In this document: in pieces, positions 46,138 through 52,986 of the stretch
Numbering within the stretch: the first letter of the stretch is position 1
Layout of the letters: every line of letters starts with the position of its first letter
Assembly (NCBI GenBank): GCA_903913285.1
Contig: CAIWKO010000027.1
Span: 1 to 52,986, forward strand
Origin: an uncultured Bacteroidales bacterium
GTDB lineage: Bacteria > Bacteroidota > Bacteroidia > Bacteroidales > CAIWKO01
Reading direction: 5' to 3'
DNA length: 52,986 nucleotides
The notes under the pieces: model-generated
What the model was told of the DNA's origin: nothing
Database searches by the model: none
Seen by the model: only the letters and a program-made list of their open reading frames with translations
Program-made: the position numbers and the translations under genes

Positions 46138-46396
46138 CATTTCTGACCCGTTTCTTTTTTTCTGACTGATTCGTTCAATAAAGTTCATAAAGAATATTTT
46201 TAAAAAAAAACTTTATTATTCACTACTATGTTATAATCTTGCTTTAGAGTATCTTCTACATTAAACATCCTGATTTTCTATTATTTTTCAGACCAAATAA
46301 TTTTAATACAAAATAATTCTTGCATTATTAATCTGTAGCAATTATATTTGTCGTTCGATAAATAATCTAAGCAATTATTTTCATAAAAAATAAGGC

Positions 46397-49300
46397 GTGA
46401 GCGATACTAAAAATAAAAGAGGAAATAAATCAGCAATTCTTCATCAAAAGATAAATGACTTGCTGAAAAAGCGTTCAACAAAAAAGGACACCCAAAAGCC
46501 TGATCCGGAGGCTATACAACTTATCCGCGAATTGGAAACACATCTGCAAGAGCTGGAAATGCAGAATGATAGGCTGGTTAAAGATATGGTTGAGCGCAAG
46601 CAAATCGGAAAAAAAGTACATCTTGACGATACTCATATTCAACGTTATTTGAATTCGGATATTATCGGTGTTTTTATTGCAATACCTGAAGGTAAGATCA
46701 TTGAAGCAAATGATTACTATCTGGATATTATTGGCTACACACGTGCGGAATTTCTAACTCAAAAAGTTGACTGGCGTTCCTTCACTCCTCCCGAATGGTT
46801 GCCGGCCGATGAAAATGCTTTGCGTGAATTGAGCGAAACAGGTACTTGTAAACCATACGAAAAAGAATATATAAAAAGAGACGGAAACAGGGTTTCGGTA
46901 TTGCTTAACGATGTTATGCTTCCCGGGCCTGAAGAACATATTGTTGGGTTTGCAATTGATATTACACGACGCAAGCAAACTGAAAAGGCATTGCAGGAAA
47001 GCAATGAACGCTATCGGAATTTAATTGAATTGGCTGTAGACGGTGTGTTACTTGGAACTAATGAAGGTTTTATTATTGATGCAAATTCATGTATTTGCAA
47101 AATGCTTGGAAAAAACCGAAAGGAACTCATTGGTAAGCATATCAGCGATTCGATTTTTGCTTCCGAAAGTTTGAAAAAGACTCCTCTTGATTTCGAACAG
47201 TTGAGGAAAGGTGAAACAGTGGTAAATGAACGATTTATCAGGCATAAGGATGGTTCGGAAATTACGGTCGAAATGCGAACCAAGATGATGCCCGACGGCA
47301 CCTACCAATCTATTTACCGCGACATAACCAAACGTAAGCACCAGGAAGAAGAATTAAAACAACTCAATGAAGCACTGGAAGAACGAGTTCGACAACGTAC
47401 GGCAGAATTAATAAAATCGAATGAAACCATTACGCAGATAAGCCAAAATTATGAAACGTTTTTTAACACGATCGATGATTTTCTTTTTGTGCTTGACGAA
47501 CAGGGGAAAATTATTCACACAAATACAACGGTTAATAATCGTTTAGGTTATTCAAGTGAAGAACTATCCGGGAATTCTGTTCTTATGGTTCACCCCTTCG
47601 ACCGCCAAGATGAAGTAAATAAGATCGTTGGTGAGATGCTGAAGGGAGAGATTGACTATTGCCCGATCCCGTTAATTACGAAATCAGGTGTACAAATCCC
47701 GGTCGAAACCAGAGTTTCGTATGGGTTTTGGAATGATAAACCTGTGATATTTGGAGTCAGTAAGGATATTTCAAAGCTTCAATTATCGGAAGAAAAGTTC
47801 AAGAAAGTATTTTATCTCAATCCTTCTGCATGTAGTTTAACAGACCTGATCACTAAAGAATATATTGAAATTAACGAAGCCTTTAATAATCTGCTTGGAT
47901 TTAATAAAAATGAGGTTATTGGAAAAACATCCAGAGAACTTGGAATATTATCACCTAAAAAAATAAAAGAGATCAAGAGTACTGAAGATAAGAATGGAAG
48001 TGTTAAGAATATTGAAACTGAATTAATAACTAAGAATGGAGATATCAGGCATGTACTGATGTCGTGCGAAAATATTTATTTGCAAGATAGAAAATACCGC
48101 TTTACAGTTGTTCACGATACTACTGAACGAAAAAGATCTGAAAAAGAATTGAAAGAAAGTGAACTCCGTTATCGAACACTTTTTAAAACCTCTCCTATTG
48201 GAATCATAGTTTCGGACGAAAACGGGACTATTTTGGATGCTAATGAAGAAATTGAAAAAACTACGAAATTTTCTGTTGATGAACTGATAGGAAGTAATGT
48301 TCAGAAATTAAGCCCACCTAGTGATGTTGATACAGCTAAAAATAATATTCAACGGATACTTGCCGGGGAAATATTGGAACAGGAAGTCGTAAATGTAAGA
48401 AAAGATGGAGAGCATCGTATAATTCAATTACGCGAAACTGCTATCACTTTACCAAGCGGAAAAAAAGGTATACTTTCTATTTCTAAAGATATTACAGAAC
48501 ATAAGAATACAGAAAAGATGATGATGGATATTATTGAGAAAAATCCAATGTCGATTCAAATTCTCGATACAGAAGGATTTACGCTTATGTTAAACCCTGC
48601 ACATACCAAACTTTTCGGCTCGGTTCCACCCTCAACCTACTCGGTTTTCAAGGATCCATTGTTGATCAAGCAAGGACTAAGAAGTTATTTGGAACGTGTT
48701 AAAAAAGGTGAAGTAGTTCATTTACCGGATACTTTTTATAATGCCCATGATCTTTATCCTGATTATCCAGATATGGTTGTTTGGCTAAAATCAATAATAT
48801 TCCCCTTACTGAATAATGAGGGCAAGCCTGAACGTTTTGTAGTTATGCACGAAGATATCACCGAGCAAAAGATAACCCAAGACGCATTAAAAGAAAGTGA
48901 AGAAAAATACCGATTACTTTTTGATAATGCTTCGCAATGCATATTAGTAGCACAGGACGATTATTTTCAAATTGCGAATCCAAAAGCAAGTGAGTTGTTG
49001 GGATTTACGAATGAAGAACTACTTTCCAAACCTTATTTGGAGTTTATCTATCCCGACGACAGAGACATGGTTAGTTTAAATTACCGAAACCGATTAAAGG
49101 GGAACTATGTTCATCAAAGTTATCATTTCAGGGTCCTGCGAAAAGATAAAACCATCCGTTGGGTTGAAATTAGTGCGGTTTTGTTTAAATGGAAAGAAAA
49201 AAATGCCACACTTAACTTTTTATCCGATATTACACAACGTAAGCATGCTCAGGAAGCATTATTAGAAAGTGAAATGAAATATCGTACCATCTTCGAAAAT

Positions 49301-50692
49301 GTTCAAGATATTTTTTATAAGATCGATATTAATGGTAAGGTATTAGAAATAAGTCCATCCATTAAAAACTATTCAGGATTTAATGACAAAAATATCATAG
49401 GCACATCCGTTTTCGACCTTTATAATAACCCAAAAGACAGAATCACATTTCTGAGTAAATTAAAGAAGAAAAAAGAACTCCGGGATTTTGAGTTAAAATT
49501 GAAAAACAAAACAGGTGAACTAAAATATGTATCTGTTAATGCTCGTTTAGTTTTTGATAAAAACGGAAAACCTACTCATATTGACGGTGCAATTAGGGAT
49601 ATTAATGAGCGTCGACTGGTAGAAGAAGCGCTGAAAGAAAGTCAGGCAAAATATCAGTTCATTGTTGAAAACAGCGACGACCTGCTCTGGACCATGAACG
49701 GCGATCTAACGTTCGACTATGTATCACCTTCCGTATTCAAGTTTTTAGGTTATACTCAGGAAGAACACAGAAAACAAACGGTTTACGATTATCTCACACC
49801 CGAATCGGCCAAAATGGTGATCCATGAATTCACCATCGGTATGATGCATCAGCAACGAAAAGAATTTGATCAGATACGAAACCGGGCAGACCTTGATCTG
49901 GAGTTTATCCGCAAAGATAAAACACGTGGATATGCACGAACCACCATGATCATGGTACGCGATGAGAATCACCAGTTGGTGAAGATCCGAGGTTTTACAA
50001 CTGATACCACCATTCAAAAAAAAGCAGAAACAGATCTGAAAAACTCACTCGAACAACTGCATTTGTTGTCTGAACATGTTGAAAAAGTGAGAGAAGAAGA
50101 ACGAATTGCCATTTCGCGTGAACTGCACGACGAACTGGGTCAGGCACTAACAGCCATTAAGATCGATCTGGGACTGATAAAACAAAAAACATCCGACAAA
50201 GAAGTAGTTGACAGACTCAGTAAAGTTTCTGTTATGTTGAGTGATACCATAAAAAATGTACAGAAACTCACATCTCAGCTTCGTCCGCTAATGATAACAG
50301 ATCTGGGACTGGAAGCTACCACTGAATGGTATGCTGACGAATTTGAACGCCGAAACAACATTCCGGTATATCTGGATCTAAAAATTAATAAATCCTTACC
50401 TGATGATGTTTCTTTATCGATTTTCCGTATCATACAGGAATCTCTAACGAATGTTTCAAGGCATTCTAACGCAACACAGATAGGCATTCAGCTAAAACAA
50501 AATAAAGAAGCTATAAGCCTAAAGATCACAGATAACGGAATCGGAATAAGCGAAAAAGCCTTAACTTCAAATAAATCTTTTGGAATAATAGGCATGAAAG
50601 AACGGGCAAACTCAATGGGCGGAACTTTAGATGTGTATTGTGAAAATAAAAAGGGAACAGTTGTTAAGCTTGTTGTACCGAATCGGAAATAG
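46397..50692 (+). CDS. Soluble multi-PAS histidine kinase (nine PAS domains, NarX/DegS class)
   Basis: A 1431-aa sensor kinase with GTG start and no membrane segment, so it senses inside the cell. About nine PAS/PAC units follow one another: residues about 75-195, 196-315, 345-460, 463-580, 585-705, 707-830, 832-955, 956-1078 and 1080-1210. Many begin with an ALKESEEKYR-type linker. The dimerisation domain is HisKA_3 with phosphoacceptor His1244 (SRELHDELGQALTAI). The ATPase domain has IIQESLTNVSRHSNA, DNGIGI and FGIIGMKERA. It lies 143 bases upstream of a NarL-type regulator, its likely partner. No heme- or flavin-binding PAS motif stands out, so the signal is unknown. Confidence 0.93.
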   Translation: MSDTKNKRGNKSAILHQKINDLLKKRSTKKDTQKPDPEAIQLIRELETHLQELEMQNDRLVKDMVERKQIGKKVHLDDTHIQRYLNSDIIGVFIAIPEGKIIEANDYYLDIIGYTRAEFLTQKVDWRSFTPPEWLPADENALRELSETGTCKPYEKEYIKRDGNRVSVLLNDVMLPGPEEHIVGFAIDITRRKQTEKALQESNERYRNLIELAVDGVLLGTNEGFIIDANSCICKMLGKNRKELIGKHISDSIFASESLKKTPLDFEQLRKGETVVNERFIRHKDGSEITVEMRTKMMPDGTYQSIYRDITKRKHQEEELKQLNEALEERVRQRTAELIKSNETITQISQNYETFFNTIDDFLFVLDEQGKIIHTNTTVNNRLGYSSEELSGNSVLMVHPFDRQDEVNKIVGEMLKGEIDYCPIPLITKSGVQIPVETRVSYGFWNDKPVIFGVSKDISKLQLSEEKFKKVFYLNPSACSLTDLITKEYIEINEAFNNLLGFNKNEVIGKTSRELGILSPKKIKEIKSTEDKNGSVKNIETELITKNGDIRHVLMSCENIYLQDRKYRFTVVHDTTERKRSEKELKESELRYRTLFKTSPIGIIVSDENGTILDANEEIEKTTKFSVDELIGSNVQKLSPPSDVDTAKNNIQRILAGEILEQEVVNVRKDGEHRIIQLRETAITLPSGKKGILSISKDITEHKNTEKMMMDIIEKNPMSIQILDTEGFTLMLNPAHTKLFGSVPPSTYSVFKDPLLIKQGLRSYLERVKKGEVVHLPDTFYNAHDLYPDYPDMVVWLKSIIFPLLNNEGKPERFVVMHEDITEQKITQDALKESEEKYRLLFDNASQCILVAQDDYFQIANPKASELLGFTNEELLSKPYLEFIYPDDRDMVSLNYRNRLKGNYVHQSYHFRVLRKDKTIRWVEISAVLFKWKEKNATLNFLSDITQRKHAQEALLESEMKYRTIFENVQDIFYKIDINGKVLEISPSIKNYSGFNDKNIIGTSVFDLYNNPKDRITFLSKLKKKKELRDFELKLKNKTGELKYVSVNARLVFDKNGKPTHIDGAIRDINERRLVEEALKESQAKYQFIVENSDDLLWTMNGDLTFDYVSPSVFKFLGYTQEEHRKQTVYDYLTPESAKMVIHEFTIGMMHQQRKEFDQIRNRADLDLEFIRKDKTRGYARTTMIMVRDENHQLVKIRGFTTDTTIQKKAETDLKNSLEQLHLLSEHVEKVREEERIAISRELHDELGQALTAIKIDLGLIKQKTSDKEVVDRLSKVSVMLSDTIKNVQKLTSQLRPLMITDLGLEATTEWYADEFERRNNIPVYLDLKINKSLPDDVSLSIFRIIQESLTNVSRHSNATQIGIQLKQNKEAISLKITDNGIGISEKALTSNKSFGIIGMKERANSMGGTLDVYCENKKGTVVKLVVPNRK

Positions 50693-50835
50693 GTGTTAGG
50701 TGTTAGGTGTTAGGGATTTGTGTGTTTGTAAAGTATGAAGCCGGAAGTTATGGCAAATGGCTTTTCAAATCGCTAAAAAATGACAATAAAAGAATGTCCA
50801 TAAATAATTACTAATGCAAGTTAAATTTAAAGCCC

Positions 50836-51465
50836 ATGAAAATTCTTATTTGCGATGATCATAAAATTGTACGCGACGGTTTGCGTCAGATATTAAGTCA
50901 GCTCGACGATGTAGAATTGATCGGCGAGGCAGCCAGTGGTTCGGAAGCGCTGGAAATTTTAAAGGAAGTTTTTTTCAACATTCTTTTGCTCGATATTACA
51001 ATGCCCGGTATTAGCGGCCTGGAAGTACTTGAGATTGTTAGAGAAAGACATCCGCTATTGCACGTATTAATGCTTAGTATGCACACTCAGGAACAATATG
51101 CCCTGCGGGCACTCAAATTAGGGGCTTCAGGATATTTAACAAAAGATACAGCCTCGGAGGAACTTTTGCTCGCGGTGAGGAAAGTGATGAAGGATGGAAA
51201 GTATATTTCCGAAGCACTTGCCGACAGTATCGCGCAAAAATTTGATAACGATAATAAAAAACAAAAGCATGAACTACTTTCCGATCGTGAATTTAACGTT
51301 ATGATCAAACTTGCCGAAGGACGATCACTTCAGGAAATAAGTTCGGAGTACTTTGTTTCAAAAAATGCTATCAGCACCTACAGAGCCAGAATTCTGAAAA
51401 AAATGAATCTGACCACTAATAATGAACTCACGAAATATTGCTTTGAAAACAAACTGATTTTATAG
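50836..51465 (+). CDS. NarL/FixJ-type response regulator
   Basis: A 209-aa regulator with an intact receiver: D7/D8 (LICDDHKIVRDGL), phosphoacceptor D53 (LLLDITMPG), S84-type switch residue in LMLSMHTQ and Lys in YLTKD. The LuxR-class helix-turn-helix reads LSDREFNVMIKLAEGRSLQE, then VSKNAISTYRARILKKM. It follows the nine-PAS kinase and is probably phosphorylated by it. A degenerate paralogue lies 397 bases downstream. Confidence 0.93.
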   Translation: MKILICDDHKIVRDGLRQILSQLDDVELIGEAASGSEALEILKEVFFNILLLDITMPGISGLEVLEIVRERHPLLHVLMLSMHTQEQYALRALKLGASGYLTKDTASEELLLAVRKVMKDGKYISEALADSIAQKFDNDNKKQKHELLSDREFNVMIKLAEGRSLQEISSEYFVSKNAISTYRARILKKMNLTTNNELTKYCFENKLIL

Positions 51466-51682
51466 GCTAAAATTATTTGATTTTCGACTTTTAAAATCTT
51501 TCGGTGATAAAACCTTCTGTTTTTTTTTCAACAATTCGGATACTTTATTCCAGGGTAATTTAAAACTATTACCCTACCATCCCAATTTATATATCTAATT
51601 CGTATATTATTAAAAACCATTAAAGCCTCTTCATTAGGCAAACACATGAGTTTTTTAGTATAAATTCTAGAAGCTTGTAGTA

Positions 51683-51740
51683 TTTATACTACAAAACTTT
51701 CGTGTTTATACTACAAAACTTTCGTGTTTATACTACAAAC
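51683..51740. repeat. 22-bp tandem repeat F (2.6 units) with hairpin
   Basis: TTTATACTACAAAACTTTCG starts at 51683, 51705 and 51727 (partial), 22 bases apart. The first copy is preceded by TTGTAGTA, making a TTGTAGTA/TACTACAA hairpin. It lies in the 51466-51862 gap upstream of the regulator paralogue. The rest of the gap is AT-rich with only a TATTTTTG -7-like word near 51760. Confidence 0.8.
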
Positions 51741-51862
51741 TATTTTTTAATTGTATATTATTTTTGCTTTTCAAAAAATCAAATTATTTAAGAATGCCTG
51801 CATTAATATTTTTTTCAGAATCAATTTAGGCAAATAGTAATGGATATTAAAAATTTTGTATT

Positions 51863-52483
51863 ATGAAAATACTAATATGCGAAACCATCGGAGTGTATCG
51901 CGAAAGTTTGAAGAAATCGGCACAACAAATAAATAATATTACTTTTTTCGCTGAAGCAGCAGACGGAAACTTCGCCACCATGCTGGTAAATCAGATCAGT
52001 TTTGATTTGGTGTTGCTCGATTTCTCGATACCGGGTGTGAACAGTATCAAACTATTGAAATTCATCCAAAAAAACAGTCCTTCCACCAAGGTAATAATGA
52101 TGAGCCTTTGTGCTCAAAAACAATTAGCATTAAGAGCCTTGCTTAACGGGGCTTCGGGCTATATTACCAAAGAAATAGATGCCGATGACCTAAAGATTGC
52201 CGTAAATTCAGTTATGGAAGGCCGGAAATATATATCAAAACTTGTGGCCGATAGTTTTGCGCAGCAATTTAACACCAATTATGATTGGCTTCAAAGCAAT
52301 AATTTGTTGCCAAACGAATTTGAAGTATTGATACGCCTCGCAAACGGCAACACGGTGCAGGCCATTGCCAGGGAACTTTTGCTTACGGTAGACAATATTA
52401 ATAATATCAGGCACATGATAGAAAGCAAAATTGCTAATAACAGGAAAAGCATACTGTTAAATGATGTTGCGAATATTGCGTGA
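51863..52483 (+). CDS. Degenerate NarL-type response regulator paralogue
   Basis: A 206-aa protein clearly related to the regulator at 50836: both start MKILIC, share EAADG/EAASG, LLLDF/LLLDI, ALRALLNGASGYITK against ALRALKLGASGYLTK, and GRKYIS against DGKYIS. Phosphoacceptor D53 remains. However, the acidic pair D7-D8 is replaced by E7-T8, so metal-dependent phosphorylation is doubtful. The DNA-binding half (NEFEVLIRLANGNTVQAIAR, then LTVDNINNIRHMIESKI) has lost the usual TVKTH-type recognition helix. It could be a phosphorylation-independent or dimer-partner regulator. The open frame is intact, so it is not a simple pseudogene. Confidence 0.85.
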   Translation: MKILICETIGVYRESLKKSAQQINNITFFAEAADGNFATMLVNQISFDLVLLDFSIPGVNSIKLLKFIQKNSPSTKVIMMSLCAQKQLALRALLNGASGYITKEIDADDLKIAVNSVMEGRKYISKLVADSFAQQFNTNYDWLQSNNLLPNEFEVLIRLANGNTVQAIARELLLTVDNINNIRHMIESKIANNRKSILLNDVANIA

Positions 52484-52557
52484 TATAAAAAAGGCGAAAG
52501 GTGATAAAATATAATAAAGTAAGAATGAATTATGCAAATACATATTTGAAATGCAAC

Positions 52558-52851
52558 ATTGCAGACTTGAGTTGTGACATTGCAGAATTGAATTGTGATA
52601 TTGCAGACTTGAGTTGTGACATTGCAGACTTGAATTGTGACATTGCAGACTTGAGTTGCAACATTGCAGACTTGAGTTGTGACATTGCAGACTTGAGTTG
52701 CAACATTGCAGACTTGAGTTGCAACATTGCAGACTTGAGTTGTGATATTGCAGACTTGAGTTGCAACATTGCAGACTTGAGTTGTAACATTGCAGACTTG
52801 AGTTGTAACATTGCAGACTTGAGTTGCAACATTGCAGACTTGTATTGGAGA
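52558..52851. repeat. 21-bp tandem array E (14 units)
   Basis: ATTGCAGACTTGAGTTG recurs from 52558 to 52831 in steps of exactly 21 bases, with units ending TGTGAC, TGCAAC or TGTAAC. Both strands are open through the array, giving seven-residue repeats (IADLSCD on plus, MLQLKSA on minus). There is no good start context and no non-repeat domain, so I treat it as non-coding. The rest of the 52484-52986 stretch shows only the short hairpin near 52933. Confidence 0.93.
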
Positions 52852-52932
52852 CTATAAAGTAGATTGTGTAAACAGGATTTTTATAATTTGCATCGTTGTT
52901 CAAAGATAATTAGAATTTGGTTAAGGATTATG

Positions 52933-52949
52933 GGCCAATTGTAAATTGG
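52933..52949. other. Short inverted repeat GCCAATTGTAAATTGGC
   Basis: GCCAAT and ATTGGC are separated by five bases. With no T-run following, it is not a standard terminator; it could be a regulator site for a gene beyond the right edge. Confidence 0.35.
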
Positions 52950-52986
52950 CTTACTCCAAGCCATTTCTATATTTTTTATTGCTAAA

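Noticed and set aside
52530-52832. Coiled-coil protein of MLQLKSA heptads on the minus strand
   Set aside because: It begins within the repeat itself with no ribosome site or unique sequence, and the plus strand is equally open. Kept only as a speculative finding.
52558-52851. CRISPR array
   Set aside because: Units are contiguous 21-base direct repeats with no unique spacers, and no cas genes are nearby. The same holds for the other arrays.

Overview
The window looks like chromosomal DNA of a Bacteroidota (Bacteroidetes) bacterium. Three complete secreted proteins end in the 'YPNP...' type IX secretion (T9SS) sorting domain. Many genes sit behind the Bacteroidota -7 promoter element TAnnTTTG, and most have no strong Shine-Dalgarno sequence. 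Several families are typical of the phylum: GEVED and PKD-like adhesin modules, SPFH stomatin, GT87-like membrane transferase and YitT. No rRNA, tRNA, CRISPR or transposase gene was recognised. Most of the window is AT-rich, but about 10.2-13.9 kb and 15.7-17.1 kb are visibly richer in GC.

Layout. Positions 1-8793 (minus strand) hold the first 2931 codons of a giant secreted modular adhesin that runs off the left edge. Next come a peroxiredoxin beside a 38-codon remnant of a PLP-dependent serine/threonine dehydratase, then a GC-richer block of glycerol kinase, YitT membrane protein and MFS transporter. From 14 to 24.7 kb there are an unknown protein behind a tandem array, a BNR-repeat T9SS cargo, a small membrane protein, a START-domain protein, a DUF1295 enzyme, a GlcD/GlcF-type FAD/Fe-S D-lactate or glycolate dehydrogenase, two barrel-like proteins and an SPFH protein. 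From 24.8 to 30.6 kb there are a GT87-like membrane protein with a response regulator, an agmatinase plus deoxyhypusine-synthase-like pair (polyamines), and a ComB-like phosphatase overlapping a zinc phospholipase/S1-P1 nuclease-like protein. From 30.8 to 40.6 kb there are a second BNR T9SS cargo, a beta-CASP RNase, ccmB-ccmC-ccmD (heme handling for cytochrome c), a peptide-type binding lipoprotein, TraB/GumN, a CDF metal exporter and a third T9SS cargo. From 40.8 to 52.5 kb there are a lipoprotein and barrel pair, another barrel, an Rrf2 regulator divergent from a methionine gamma-lyase-type enzyme, a soluble nine-PAS histidine kinase with a NarL-type regulator, and a degenerate paralogue of that regulator.

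The most unusual signal lies between genes. Five intergenic regions carry tandem arrays whose unit is exactly 21 bp (about 14.2, 23.6, 40.6, 42.4 and 52.6 kb). A sixth array has a 42-bp unit (30.6 kb) and a small seventh has 22 bp (51.7 kb). The unit sequences look unrelated to one another, but the period is held almost without slippage. This points to a constraint on helical phasing (two turns of B-DNA) or to a shared generating mechanism rather than to a conserved binding motif. Other non-coding structure includes a cluster of CCCTACGGGC-type palindromes at 42.8-43.2 kb, an 87-bp element with AACCGC/GCGGTT ends at 14.0 kb, and two perfect palindromes (32 and 20 bp) directly upstream of a T9SS cargo gene.
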